From contig BCKQ01000002.1 of NCBI GenBank assembly GCA_001600695.1, positions 1,178,001-1,242,000 of the forward strand: a stretch of DNA of 64,000 nt, in the 5' to 3' direction. Below are positions 10,392-22,542 of this stretch, one piece after another (position 1 is the first letter of the stretch; every line of letters starts with the position of its first letter). The position numbers were made by a program, and so were the translations under genes. Below the pieces are notes generated by a model. The model worked only from the letters and a program-made list of their open reading frames with translations. It did not search any database and had not been told where the DNA came from. The DNA comes from Ascoidea asiatica. Lineage: Eukaryota; Ascomycota; Saccharomycetes; Ascoideales; Ascoideaceae.

Positions 10392-10984
10392 TTATGCAGT
10401 TCTTTCTATCAAATGAACACCACTTTGTGTTTCAACAATATCACTTATTTCTCCAACCCTTAAAGCAAAGGCAGCCTTTTCGAATTCAGGTTGCATTTGA
10501 CCTTTTGAAAAAAATCCTAAATCTCCATTTCTTGAATGAGAAGAACAATCAGATTCAGTTTTAGCTAATTCACCCAATGTTTTCTCATGGGATATAATCT
10601 GAGATTGATATTCTTTTAAAATCATTAAAGCGGTCTCCTTTGTGATGGTGATATTGGGATTTTTCCAAGATTTGGGGTTTCTTGAATCTCTATGTTTAAC
10701 TAATAAATGGTTGCATCTGATTTTTTGATTTTGATGATGTGAGCTACTACTGCTTTTATGAGAAAGGTATGCCTTTAACTTATCTACATCAGTGCCTTCA
10801 GGAGCATCCCAAACAGATTTTTTGCTAGAAGGATTATAAAAGTAATGACGATTGTGGGATTTGGATTTATGCACAATCCATCCCTCAGGTAATCCACTGT
10901 CTGACTGAAATTATATTAAAAATATTGTTAGTATTTATTGATTTACTTATTATATATAGAATTAAAATAATTATTACTTACCAT
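10392..10984 (-). CDS. ESS1: Ess1/Pin1 peptidyl-prolyl cis-trans isomerase, start codon isolated by an intron
   Basis: Exon 1 carries only the ATG (10982-10984). Exon 2 is 10392-10904. The spliced protein is 171 aa (S. cerevisiae Ess1 has 170) and begins M-SDSGLPEGWIVHKSKS, giving the full WW domain (LPEGW to SVWDAPEG). The parvulin domain follows: IRCNHLLVKHRDSR, phosphate-binding basic residues, SDCSSHSRNGDLGFF, MQPEFEKAAFAL and the C-terminal SGVHLIERTA. Known role: isomerisation of pSer-Pro bonds in the RNA polymerase II CTD, with effects on termination and transcription. Without splicing the WW start has no ATG, so the intron call is firm. It points toward the RRM gene. Confidence 0.95.
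10905..10981 (-). other. ESS1 intron (77 nt)
   Basis: On the minus strand the donor GTAAGT starts directly after the ATG, the branch TACTAAC is at 10927-10933, and the acceptor CAG ends at 10905. The phase is 0. A second AG four bases further would break the frame. Confidence 0.92.
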
Positions 10985-11470
10985 TTTTATTATGTTTTTT
11001 ATTTAACGCTGAAATCAAAAAATTTAAAATGCGAATTTTAAAGATCCTTTAATTGTTAAGTTTAATCTGTCAAATTTCTTCTACACAAATTATGTAATGG
11101 TGATTATTATAGTTTTTATAGTTTATATAGTTTTTACTTTAAAATGGTAATGCTACTAGAAATTTATTATAAAAGTTATTGTAGTTGAACCAAAATAATT
11201 GTGAAAGAATGATTAATTTGCCTTTAACGTTCTCTTATCCTTAAAAATAAAGCTTCATACCAATTTAGTTAAATAAACAAACGGGTGCGGTAAACAAATT
11301 TAATCAAAAAAAATAAAACGTTTTTTTTTTTCAATCTATAATAGTTTCGTTAATAAGTACAATTTACTACAGTAAATTTACAAAAAAACAATAAAATAAA
11401 ATCGTATTAACATTTATTTTTTTAAAAAGTATTTGATATAATAAATACTTCATTATAATTTACAAAATAG
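10985..11470. other. Intergenic, APE2 3' flank / ESS1 promoter
   Basis: 486 bp, AT-rich, with nothing recognisable beyond A/T runs. Confidence 0.5.
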
Positions 11471-14451
11471 TTATTTTTTGTAACCTTTTTCAGACAACCA
11501 TTCATTAATTGCTTTTTCATCACGAGAAATCCATGAAAGAGTAGATTGTATTCTATCTAAGGATTTTTCAATACCTTTATTGTAACCAGCAGTATCTTTA
11601 TTAGCAAAGAATGCATTGATTTCAGCTGGTGCACTTTCAGTTGTATAACTTGATAAACATATTTCTACTACAGAACCGAGCATTGATAAACCAGGAGGTA
11701 ATAAAACATATAATTCATCCCATTTTTCTTGTAACCATTTAAATAAAGCTAATGAACCTTCTTTGTGAGTACGTAAACCTCTAAGTGGAATATAAATATC
11801 TTGAGATTTAACAACAGTTGGATCAAGAGCATAACCTAAAGTACGTTTAATTAACTCAGGAGTATTGAAAAAACCTAAAGTAGTTAATGCAGTTACTTTT
11901 TCATCTAAAGAAGATGGATTTTTATAAATTTTTAAAAATTTTTCATAATCTTCAACTTTACCTTTACTTGCAATAGATTGAAAAATAGCAGCTCTAAGAT
12001 TTGGATTAATTGCACTTTTATCACCAGAAAGATATTTATTAAACATTTCAGTGGCAGCATCAGCAATAACTGGATCATTACCAGAAACAGCAGCTCCAAA
12101 TAAAGCACTCTTTAATCTTTTATGAGTAAAAGAATCTTCAGATAAAAATTCCCAACCAATAGTTTGAGATTTATTAGAAACTAAAGAACAAATTAAATTT
12201 TTTAAAGCAGATTTAGTTTTTTCAGATTGATGTAACCAAGCAGCACGAATAATATCAATTTGTGTAAGCATTTCACTCCAAACAATATATTCTTTTTCTT
12301 CTTTCCAAGTAAAAATTAAATTTAAGAAATCAACAGTTGAAGTAAAACCACTTACAGATAAAGCACCAGCATCAGCAATTAAACCAGCTTTATCTTCAAT
12401 TGAAAGTAAACCATTTTTACCAGCTTCACCTAATTTAACCCAACGTTCAGGAGAATAAAGAGTTCTATAAATACCAGCATGATCAGAATTAATTTTAAAA
12501 AAAAAAGGATCTTCAATTTCAATTGTTTTTTCTCTTGTATCCATAATAAGAGTTTCATCAACACCATTTTTAGTTTTTAAACCAATAAAAACAGGAAAAA
12601 GTACAGTATCTTCTTCAGGTTTAACATCACCAGTTGATAAAAAACGATTTTGTTTTAAATGAATTTTATTACCATTTTCAGTAACAGTAATTAATGGAAA
12701 ACCAACATTTTTAGTCCAAACATCCATAACTTTTAAAACATCTTTACCAGAAGCTTTTGAAAGAGCATCCCATAAATCATTAGTTGTAGTATTACTTAAT
12801 TTATGTTTTTTTAAATAATTTGAAACACCAGTAATAAAAACATCTTCACCTAACCAACTTGAAATCATTTTTAATAATGAAGAACCTTTTGAATAAGAAA
12901 TAGCATCAAAAATTTGATTAATTTCAGAAGCATATTTTACAGGAACTTGAACAGGATGTGAAGATCTTAAAGAATCTTGAACAAGAGCAGTTTGTAAATT
13001 ATCAGTAACATATTCAGACCAAACTTTCCAAGATGGATAAAATTGATTTGCACTATACCAACTCATCCAAGTTGCAAAACCTTCATTTAACCATAAACCT
13101 TCCCACCATTCCATTGTTACAAGATTACCAAACCATTGATGAGCAAGTTCATGTTGAACAACTTCAGCAACTCTTTGTTGACGTATTAAAGAAGAATCAT
13201 TTTCATCAAATAATAAATCAACAGATCTATAAGTTACTAAACCCCAATTTTCCATAGCACCAGCAGAAAAATCATGAATTGCAACCATATTCATATGTGG
13301 TAAATAATAATCAATACCAAAAGTTTTACCAAAAAAATCTAAAGTTTTTGCAGCAAGTTCACAAGAATATTCACCTTGTTTTTCTAAACCTGGAGTTGCA
13401 TAAACACGTACTGGAGTTTTATAATCATTACATTCCACATAACGTAAATCACCAATAATAAAAGCAACTAAATAAGTTGACATTAATGGAGTTGAATTAA
13501 AAGTAACTAATTTTTTATTATTATTTAAAATTAATTCTGATTTTATATCCATATTTGATAAACAAGTTAAATTTTTATCAGCAATTAAAGTTACATCAAA
13601 AATTGATTTTAAAGCAGGTTCATCAAAACATGGAAAAGCACGACGACAATCAGTTGGTTCCATTTGAGTTGTTGCTAAATATTTAATTTCACCATTTAAT
13701 TCATAAGAAGAACGATAAAAACCAGCCATTTTATTATTTAAAATACCAATAAATTTAATAATAATTTTAATTTCAGAATTTTTTTTAAAAAATTCATTAA
13801 ATTTAAAAGTTATTTGTTGACTTTTTTCATTTAAATTAGTTTCAATAGATTCATTATTATTAATTTTTATAGAAATATATTCAATATCAATTGAATTTAA
13901 AGTAATTGAATTAGTTAATTCATTTACTTTTAAATCAATTTCTACAGTACCATCATATTTAAAAGTTTTAAAATCAGGTTCTAAAGTAATATTATAACGA
14001 AGTGGTTTAACATTTTTTGGTAATAATTCACGATCAGAAGGAGATCTTTTATAAAATGAAATAGAAAAATGAAGTTAGTATGAATTATTTAAAAGAAATA
14101 AAGATTAAAAAATTAAAAATTAAAAATTAAAAATTAAAAATTAAAAATTGAAAATTGAAAATTAAACTTTACGATATATTAATTGTATTTGAATTTATTA
14201 AAAAAGAAGAATAAATTATTAAAATGATTAAATAAATTGAGTAAATTGAGTAAATCATTGAATATTTTGAAATATGAATGAGTATTATTGAATGGGTGGC
14301 GTTAGCGGTTAATGATATAATTAATATGATTTAAATAATGATTAAAATTGAGGAAATGAATTTAATGAATAATAAATAAGTATATTATGAGATATTGATA
14401 TTTTTTTAATCCTTTAATCTTTTAATATTTTCAATTTATAATTCCATTGTG

Positions 14452-14488
<37 letters not shown>

Positions 14489-15098
14489 ATGATATGATAT
14501 GATAAAAAGTAATATAGTATATAATATAATATAATATAATATAAATGAAATGAAATGAAATAAAGTTTATTACTTACACAGACATATCAAATTTATTTGG
14601 AATTGTATTATTTGATAAAATTGAATGATTACGAGTAAAAAGAATAGTATTATTTAAATATTTTAAATTGAATGAATTGAATAAATTTGAAGACTTATTT
14701 AATAATGAATTTGAATAAGAATGAGAATTCAAAAATTTTCTTGAATTTGAAATTGAAATTGAATTTGAAATTGAATTTGGAATTGAGTTGATTGAATTAA
14801 GAGAAGAATTTATATATTTATATAAAATAGAGGAGTAATAATCTTTAAAGCTATTTTGAAACAAAGATGAAGATGAAAATGAAGATAGTTTTGAAGTTCT
14901 CATTGAGAGATTGGAGTTGATGAGAGCAGAACCTAGATTTGAATTAACGGAAGAGGCTGGAAACTGGGAATTGGAAACGGAATTGGAAACGGAAACGGAA
15001 ACGGAAACGGAAAATCTAGAATTGGCTGAGAAATTTCGTGAGAACAAAGGAAAAGCCAGGGCCATGGATCTGACCACAGAAGTGGGTCTTTTCACCAT
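11471..15098 (-). CDS. APE2: Ape2/Aap1-type M1 zinc aminopeptidase with leader exon
   Basis: Exons are 14578-15098 and 11471-14045, total 1031 aa. Exon 2 opens SPSDRELLPKNVKPLRYNI, exactly where Ape2 and Aap1 family proteins begin, and carries GAMEN (about residues 436-440) and the zinc site HELAH (472-476) with the third ligand Glu near 495 in WLNEGFA. Exon 1 gives a ~170-residue leader starting MVKRPTSVVRSMALAF, then SVSVSVSV and Ser/Asn runs. It is basic and Ser-rich, like a mitochondrial or secretory leader. An internal ATG two codons before the splice site (MSV) would give a leaderless ~860-aa cytosolic form, like Aap1 in length. S. cerevisiae Ape2 also has an extended N-terminus. Known activity: removal of N-terminal Leu/Lys/Arg from peptides. 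Confidence 0.92.
14046..14577 (-). other. APE2 intron (532 nt)
   Basis: On the minus strand: donor GTAAGT at 14577-14572, branch TACTAAC at 14074-14080, acceptor AAG ending at 14046. The phase is 2. It is the longest intron here and is largely microsatellite. Confidence 0.9.
14453..14545. repeat. (TA)16, (GATAT)n and (TATAA)n tracts inside the APE2 intron
   Basis: Perfect TA repeats at 14453-14484 pass into a GATAT pentamer run and then a TATAA run. All lie within the intron and none disturbs the splice signals. Confidence 0.85.
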
Positions 15099-16787
15099 TA
15101 TTGATTTGATATTAATTGGAAATGATATTATTGTCTTCTTTGAGGAATATTATATATTATTCAAGGAAAGGAAGAGTGGTCAAGTAATGATTAGTATTTG
15201 AATAATAAAAAAGGCTTTTTGTTATCAGTAACAATAGATCACTTCAATTGAGAGACTTTAACCTATTATTTTTTTTACAATTTTCAAATTTTCACCTTTA
15301 ATAAAAAAAAATTAAATTTAACCTTAGATTTTATTTTCGAGTTCATCTCGGATTTCATTTTGTCCTGAAAGTGAAATTTTAAACGTTGTCCCAAAATAAG
15401 CGACGTCACGGGACTGTCGGATAATAAAGAAGAAAATAATTGAGGAACTGAGAGAAATCACGAGAATGTTTGAGAGAAAATGCATTGTTGAAAGAAGTTA
15501 ACTTTGGTAACGCCGTTCTGATGGAAGAGGAAAGATGGAGATGGAAGATGAAGACTTCCTTTTGAATTGTTTGCCCTTTGATAAATCTAAAGTTGAGGTC
15601 GTTCAGATCCAACAAAAGACACCACCGGGTAAGTTTAACCAGACAAGCACATGATTACTTAAAAAAAAAAGATTATTATTATGCCACGTGACACAGTGAA
15701 TTTATATTTGTAAGCTAACAATGCGGACACCCCTTAGTTGTTTGAAAAGTAGGTGTAGTCTAAGCCCTTTAAAAAAATATGGTAACGTTTAGCAGGCCTG
15801 TTAATAAAGTAGACAAGTTGTGAAGCTTTGCTTTTCTTTATTCTTTAATAATAGCAGCACCGTTAACGTCAGAAAGATATTAATAAACAGAACCAGCATT
15901 GCGGAATTTGATATTTGATCAAAGATAAGAAGAAATATGAATTGATATTATTGGGATTTCAAGTTTGTGGAATAAAGGTTAATAGTAGTGTGACTCATGT
16001 GAAGTAATCTTAATAATGGGATTTTCAGGCTAGCGGTGTGACACGGCACCACATTATAACACGAGCTTGTACGCAGCCGGACATGTTCAGACATCGAGGC
16101 CATAGAGAAGTGAACAGCAAGCAAGAAAGAGTAAACAAACAAACAAACAAACCAAAGCAATTTGCCTTCCATTCTGGATTTGCTTCTGGATTTGCTTCTG
16201 GATTTCAAATTGGATCTTAATTTGGGATTTCACCTTGGATTTCATTCTGTCTGAGAGAAGAATTTTATGGTAATTGTATGGTAATTATGGTTATTTGCTG
16301 TTAGCTGCTGTTTAGTATGGGAGTGGCGGTGTGGGAGAGAAAGAGAGAGAGAGAGAGAGAATTGCAATTGTGATACTTTCTCGCTTCTCTTTGCTCGCTT
16401 CTCACTATCACCAGGCAGAGAGGCAGAGAGTTAACAAACAACTGAGGCTGCTGCTGCGATTTGATTCATCGCTGACTGCGAGAAGTGCCACCGGAAACAG
16501 GCAAGTAGCAACACACCTACTAATTACTTAGCTCTTTACTATACTAATCAAACACACTACACTAATTTCTTACAAATCTCAAGAAATCCATGGAAATCCT
16601 TAACAATCTCATGAAAACATCAAAATTTATTTTATTTATTTACTGATTTTATCAATTTTATTATTATTATTCAATCATTCAATCAATCAATCTCTTTAAT
16701 CTATTTCTACTATTCATTATTCACTGTTCACTGTTCACTATTCACTATTCACTTCACTTTATTTTATTTTATTTCACCTGTTTATTT

Positions 16788-16820
<33 letters not shown>

Positions 16821-17312
16821 TTTATCATTCTAAATAAATAATTATCACAATAGTAATCATTCTAATCATTACTATTATTACATTATCATTATCATTATTT
16901 CCATCATTAAGTAATAAGTAATAAGTAATAAGTAATAAGTAATAAGTAATACATATTACATACTTATCACAATACTCATAAATATCTTTAACAGGCTCAA
17001 TTTCAATTCCAATTCCAATTTCAATTTCAATTCCAATTCCAATTATTCCTGTTTTTATTCTTATTCTTATTCCTATTCTTATTATTTACTCTTTTTCTTA
17101 TTCTTATTCTTATTCTTAATACTAATAACTTATTTATTATTATTATTAATAAATATTAATCAATCAATCAATTAATTAATTAATCAATTAATCCATTCAA
17201 TTTTATTATATTATATACTTTCTTATCTTAATATTTATAATAATAATAATAATCATATAATCATATACTATAACAATATAATACAATATAATACAATAAT
17301 ATATAATATAAA
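15099..17312. other. 2.2-kb gene-free stretch between APE2 and RHO1
   Basis: The APE2-side half (15200-16550) is relatively G+C-rich, with a CACGTGAC site at 15685-15692, a repeated CTGGATTTGCTT unit near 16177-16210 and a GAGA run near 16340. The RHO1-side half is stacked simple repeats (TTTA, TAAGTAA, TTCCAA, TTATTC). A 39-codon ORF (15535-15654) followed by a GTAAGT-like donor at 15629 is the only protein-like stretch, and no second exon could be found. It is probably a long RHO1 leader/promoter, and an unrecognised non-coding RNA is possible. Confidence 0.5.
16908..16950. repeat. (TAAGTAA)n heptamer array upstream of RHO1
   Basis: About six tandem copies of a 7-bp unit. Confidence 0.85.
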
Positions 17313-17906
17313 ATGGCTCCTCCAGCTGAAATTAGAAGAAAATTAGTTATTGTAGGTGATGGTGCCTGTGGTAAAACTTGTTTATTAATTGTTTTCTCAA
17401 AAGGTACATTTCCAGAAGTTTATGTTCCAACTGTTTTTGAAAATTATGTTGCTGATGTTGAAGTTGATGGTCGTAGAGTTGAATTAGCACTTTGGGATAC
17501 TGCAGGTCAAGAAGATTATGATAGATTAAGACCTTTATCATATCCTGATTCAAATGTTATTTTAATTTGTTTTGCAGTTGATTTACCAGATTCATTAGAT
17601 AATGTTCAAGAAAAATGGATTTCTGAAGTTTTACATTTTTGTCCAGGTGTACCAATTATCTTAGTTGGTTGTAAAGTTGATTTAAGAGATGATTCAAAAA
17701 CTATTGAAACTTTAAGACAATCTTCTCAACAACCAATTTCTTCTTCTGAAGGTCAATCTGTTGCTGATAAAATTGGTGCTTTAAAATATATTGAATGTTC
17801 CGCAAGAACTGGTCAAGGTGTAAGAGAAGTTTTTGAAAATGCTACAAGAGCTTCTTTAATGGCAAAAGAAAAACCTCAAAAAAAGAAGAAATGTATTGTT
17901 TTATAA
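17313..17906 (+). CDS. RHO1: Rho1 small GTPase
   Basis: 197 aa. All Ras-superfamily motifs are intact: P-loop GDGACGKT, the effector loop [17 protein letters not shown] typical of Rho1/Rho[20 protein letters not shown], the guanine-binding motif GCKVDL (variant of NKxD, as in yeast Rho1), and [10 protein letters not shown]. The C-terminus KKKKCIVL is a polybasic stretch plus a CaaL box for geranylgeranylation. Known role: activation of beta-1,3-glucan synthase and of Pkc1 in cell-wall integrity signalling at the plasma membrane. Rho3 and Cdc42 are excluded by the near-identical effector region and tail. It contains no Asn runs, unlike its neighbours. Confidence 0.97.
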   Translation: MAPPAEIRRKLVIVGDGACGKTCLLIVFSKGTFPEVYVPTVFENYVADVEVDGRRVELALWDTAGQEDYDRLRPLSYPDSNVILICFAVDLPDSLDNVQEKWISEVLHFCPGVPIILVGCKVDLRDDSKTIETLRQSSQQPISSSEGQSVADKIGALKYIECSARTGQGVREVFENATRASLMAKEKPQKKKKCIVL

Positions 17907-18289
17907 TCTTAATTTTAATTTTAATCTTAATCTTAATCTTATTATATCTTTTTTTTTTTTATTTGTTTATTTTAAATCTTTTATCTAATTTAATTTTATC
18001 TCAATAAGATAATCAACAAGAAGAAAATAAATTAAAAGAATTTAAAGAATAAAGAATTAAAAGAAAATTCAAAATATTTTAAAAATGAATAATAAAATTA
18101 TTAAAACTAGTTGATTAATTATCTACTTAGTTATTTACTTATTTAGTTATTTACTTACTATCTTATCCATTTACATTGAATCCTAATTTTCTTTTTTTTT
18201 ATTACTTTAATCAATTTTAATTTCTTATAATACTTTTATTTATTTACTAGTAATACTAAAATATAGATTAAATTTAATCACTTTTCCCT

Positions 18290-18324
<35 letters not shown>

Positions 18325-19031
18325 TTTTCTATCCTTTTAATTATTCTTTATCTACTATCTACTATCTACTATTTACTATTTACTAATTGCTATTAATTAT
18401 CTCTCCTTTTTTATTATTAACTATCTATCTACCTATCTATTTACTACTATATCTATTTATTATATCTATTTATTTTCTAATTGAATTCATATCTTATTTA
18501 ATTTATTTACTTACCTCCTTACTTAACTTTAGCCATAATTGATACGTATTACTACTACCACTACTACTGCAATTCCACTGCTTTCTTTTTGAAGTGTCCA
18601 TTCCATTTCCCTTGTTTTGGGCTTTGTCCTGGCTTGGCTTTTTCACAATTTCCTTTTTTAAACTTCTGAAGAACTCTTCAATTCAAATTTGATTCATTAA
18701 AAAAAAATAACAATTTTCCGTTGATTCCTGGTTCGAGTCACAATTCGTTCTTTTTATTATTTAATTTTCTTTATTTTTTTTTGGATTTTGAACTTTTGAT
18801 TACGTAAGCTCAGATTTAATTTAATTTAATTTAATTTAATTTAATTTTAATATACGTATCAATTTAAGACTCCTTTTATTACTATTGCTATTGTCATTAT
18901 TTGTTATTATTGTTTATATCGATATAATGATTATATTCAATTTACTAATCTGATTTGATTCAATCAAAAAAGAATTGATATTCAATAATCAAATGCAAAT
19001 ACTATCACAAATATAACAATAATAGAAAACA
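17907..19031. other. Intergenic, RHO1 to SEC15
   Basis: 1.1 kb dominated by simple repeats: (TTTA)n at 18292-18327, CTATCTA runs and TTTAA runs at 18812-18846. A GGTTCGAGTCA string at 18729 looks like a tRNA T-loop, but no flanking stem pairs. No gene is seen. Confidence 0.6.
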
Positions 19032-21683
19032 ATGGAAATTGATAGTTTGAATATAGAATCTAATGATCATTTAGATCAATTAGATCAAATAGAATCAATA
19101 AATGATCAAAATGATCAACAATCAATTTCAAATAATCTGATAAATAATCAATCAAATTTTGATTTACAAAATTTATTATTATCAAATAATTCTGATACTG
19201 ATTTTATATTTCAATTAAATTCTTTAAATTCAAATGATTATTTAGATCAATTAACTCCAATTATTAAAGATTCTTTAAAAAAAAATAATAATTTAAATAA
19301 TATAATTTCAAAATTAAATTTAAATTCAATTGATAAACAAAAAAAATTACAACAAATTTGTAAAAATTCTGAAAATGATATAATTTCTTGTATAAATAAT
19401 ATAAATTCAGTAAATTTAATAAGTAATGAAATTTTTAATGAAATTTTATTAATTAATAATTTTATTAAAAAAACTGGTTTAATATTAACTGAAAAAAAAA
19501 AATTATATCTTAAAAATAAAAATATTTCAATAAAATTAAATCAATCAATAATTTTAATAAATTCATGTTTACAAATTTTGGAATTAACAAATAAATGTCA
19601 AGATATGATTAATAAAAAAAAATTTTTTAATGCTTTAAAAAATTTAGATGATTTAAAAAATATTCATCTTAAAAATTCAGATATTAAAAATTTAAATTTT
19701 TCAATAAAAATTAAAAATTCAATACCAAATTTAATAATTTTAATTAAAGAAAATTCATTTGATTTAATTAAAAAATTATTAAATTTAATTGAAAAAAATT
19801 TTTCATTAATTGGTTCAAATTTATTTAATTATATAGATTATTTAATTTTAAATTGGAAAGAAACTGTTTTATCAAATTATACTTTAAAAAATTATTATAT
19901 AAATTCATCAATTGAATTAACAATTAGAATTAATAATTCAAATTTAAAACCTTCAAATCCATTATTAATTAATAATCAAAAAATTAATCTTGATCCAATT
20001 TATGATGCAATTTTAATTTATGAAACTTTAGATTCTCTTGATTTATTAAAAAATAATTATAATAAAGAATGGATTAAAAAAAAAGATAGATTAATTTATC
20101 CAGTTTTAAATAATAAAGATGATGAAATTTATTTCTCAAATAATGAAATTTTATCTGATTTTCTTTATAAATTAAGTGCTTTTTTTATTATTGATAAAAT
20201 TATTAATGAAAATAATCAATATAAATTAAGATCTTTAAATTCAATTAATAATTCTTGGGATTCAATTGTTGATAAATTATGTCCAATATTATCAAATTAT
20301 ATTTCTCAAGAAAATTTTTATTTAAATATTGAAAAATTAAATGAATTTAAATTAATTATTGGAAATTTTATAAAATTAATGGAAAATTATAATTTTAATA
20401 TTATTAAAATTTATAATAATATATTAATATTATTATTTGAAAAATATCAAAATAATTTATTATTAAATTTTGAAAAAGAATATAAAACTTCTTTAGATGA
20501 AGATGATGCAATGCCAATGATTATAAATGATTTAACATTATTTAATAAAATTATTGCTGTAAGTTGGTATAAACCTGATGATGATTCAATTTATTCAAGA
20601 AATTCTCAATCTCAAGAAAGTTTTCCAAAAGTTTTATCTTTTAGTCAAGTTTATCCAATGACTTGTGCACAAATAAGATCAGTAATTAATAAAAATTTAC
20701 AATTTTTAGAATTTAGTTATTATAATTATAATTCTAAAATTATTAATGATTTATTAATTAAATTTTTAAGAGATTTAATGATTATTGTTTTAAAACATAT
20801 GAATGAAAAATTAAATTCAACTTCAAGAGAAGAAATTGCACAAAATTTAATTAATCTTGAATATTTTTTAATATCTGCAAAAGAAGTTCATATTTTAATT
20901 ACAAGTACTTATCAATTAAATGTTTCAAAAGATTCAAATATTACTTCAGTTTCATTATGTGATAATTTAAGATTAATTAAAAATTTACCAAAGAATATTG
21001 AACTTAATGATATAATTTCAAAATTTATTGAAACAAAAAAAACTGCAGAAAATAATTTATTTTCAATGGTTGATAGTAAAGTTGATGCTTTAATAGAATC
21101 TGTTGAATGGAATTTTGGTACAAATGAATCAAATAATGATGAAGTTTCAATTGATATGAATGATATTGGACAATTTTTAGAAACTATGTTTCAAACAACA
21201 TTTAGTAATATTCCAATAAAAATTAAAAATAGATTAATTGTCAGAGGTTTTTTTAGATTAAGTAATTATTTTTGGAATATACTTATTGGATCATCACAAT
21301 ATATAAGTGATATTGGAATTTCAAATTTTGAAATTGATTTACATTATATTGAAAATTTATTAAATGATTTAACTTTAGGTCATAAAGATAATGATGAAAA
21401 TTATAAAAATATGAAAATTCAATTTGAAAAATTAAATCAATTAATTTTACTTTTAAAAACTGCAAGTTATGATGATTATAGAAATGGATTAAATACAAGA
21501 TATTCATTAATTAAAAGAGATGTTGGATTTGATTTACTTAATAAATATAAAATTGGAAATAGATATTTAAGAGATATAATTTTTAATCCAAGTGATGTTG
21601 AAGAATCAAATTCTCCAAGAAGTCCAACTTCTTCAATGAAATTTTCAACTAAATTTTATAATAGATTCAGAAGTAGCAAATAG
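19032..21683 (+). CDS. SEC15: Sec15 exocyst subunit
   Basis: 883 aa, against 910 in S. cerevisiae. Several stretches follow Sec15 residue by residue: KNISIKLNQSIILINSC then LQILELTNKCQDMI and KKFFNALKNLDDLK (about 170-215), FSQVYPMTCAQIRSV (about 535-550), STSREEIAQNLINLEYFLISAKEV (about 595-620), and IGQFLETMFQTTFSNIPIKIK (about 712-732). The protein is helical and largely free of insertions. Known role: the Rab effector of the exocyst, binding Sec4-GTP on secretory vesicles and linking them to Sec10 and the plasma membrane. The N-terminal ~70 residues are Asn/Asp/Gln-rich. Confidence 0.93.
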   Translation: MEIDSLNIESNDHLDQLDQIESINDQNDQQSISNNLINNQSNFDLQNLLLSNNSDTDFIFQLNSLNSNDYLDQLTPIIKDSLKKNNNLNNIISKLNLNSIDKQKKLQQICKNSENDIISCINNINSVNLISNEIFNEILLINNFIKKTGLILTEKKKLYLKNKNISIKLNQSIILINSCLQILELTNKCQDMINKKKFFNALKNLDDLKNIHLKNSDIKNLNFSIKIKNSIPNLIILIKENSFDLIKKLLNLIEKNFSLIGSNLFNYIDYLILNWKETVLSNYTLKNYYINSSIELTIRINNSNLKPSNPLLINNQKINLDPIYDAILIYETLDSLDLLKNNYNKEWIKKKDRLIYPVLNNKDDEIYFSNNEILSDFLYKLSAFFIIDKIINENNQYKLRSLNSINNSWDSIVDKLCPILSNYISQENFYLNIEKLNEFKLIIGNFIKLMENYNFNIIKIYNNILILLFEKYQNNLLLNFEKEYKTSLDEDDAMPMIINDLTLFNKIIAVSWYKPDDDSIYSRNSQSQESFPKVLSFSQVYPMTCAQIRSVINKNLQFLEFSYYNYNSKIINDLLIKFLRDLMIIVLKHMNEKLNSTSREEIAQNLINLEYFLISAKEVHILITSTYQLNVSKDSNITSVSLCDNLRLIKNLPKNIELNDIISKFIETKKTAENNLFSMVDSKVDALIESVEWNFGTNESNNDEVSIDMNDIGQFLETMFQTTFSNIPIKIKNRLIVRGFFRLSNYFWNILIGSSQYISDIGISNFEIDLHYIENLLNDLTLGHKDNDENYKNMKIQFEKLNQLILLLKTASYDDYRNGLNTRYSLIKRDVGFDLLNKYKIGNRYLRDIIFNPSDVEESNSPRSPTSSMKFSTKFYNRFRSSK

Positions 21684-22542
21684 TTTTCACTTAATATAAA
21701 GAAAATTAATTTCGAAATCAATTTTAATATTGTAATTTGGTAAAATATTCTATAATATCTTTAAAACTATTCAACAGTCAAAAAAATTGTCTTTTCTGAA
21801 AAAGGTATGACAGAATGCGGGAAAATGTTCAAAAGGCAGAAACTTACATATTCTGTTCTAAACCTTATTTTCCATTATAAATATGAATTCTAAATTTTAG
21901 ATTCAAATTGTTTTGAAAAGCAAAAGTTTTAATAAGGATGAAAATGAGAATAGGGGATTGAATTTTTTCAATGAGCAGCAAATTTTACTTGAAAAGTAAG
22001 ATTTAGTTTGAGTGTTTCTATTTGATGGTCTACAATGTTTTTGATTTTGTAATAAAAAATATGAAATGAGAAGAAAAGAAGCTCGAATATTGTATATAGA
22101 GATGCTTAATTTTGTGAAAAGAGATATTCAGTATATATATTACAACTTCACTTAATCCTAATTTTGTCTTACTTTTCAATTTATTCTGATTTCTATCAAT
22201 ATCCATGATACGAACTTTTGACCCAGTAATGTAGATCATGTAGTGGCCAATTCTAGAAAGCAAAAACTACAATGATGAATATGAACAAGATCCTCATGAT
22301 TGTTGTAATTTGTATTTTTAATTGTAGTTTGTAATTGTAACTGCAGTTGTTGATTGATTATCTCGAGCTTCACAAAGAGAAATAAAGGTTAAAGCCAGAC
22401 ACGTGATCATATATAGCTTTATATTTGAGTGTCCTTAAAGGTGTTAAGACGAGTGTATCGCAGGAGGATTGAAAACTATTTCTGAAGAGTTCATCAAAAG
22501 AAACAGATTCAAGCTACTCTTCTTCAAAAACATTACCAGAAA
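21684..22542. other. Intergenic, SEC15 to TCA17
   Basis: It contains CACGTGA at 22400-22406. On the minus strand around 22145-22263 a ~38-residue stretch of unbiased composition (IGHYMIYITGSKVRIMDID) is open, but no start, splice partner or homologue could be assigned. Confidence 0.5.

Noticed and set aside
16038-16531. Two small plus-strand frames in the APE2-RHO1 gap
   Set aside because: Composition follows local repeats (SGFASGFASGF, RERERE). No homologue and no splice logic.
18728-18740. GGTTCGAGTC string resembling a tRNA T-loop
   Set aside because: Flanking bases do not form the T-stem, and there is no acceptor or anticodon arm in place.
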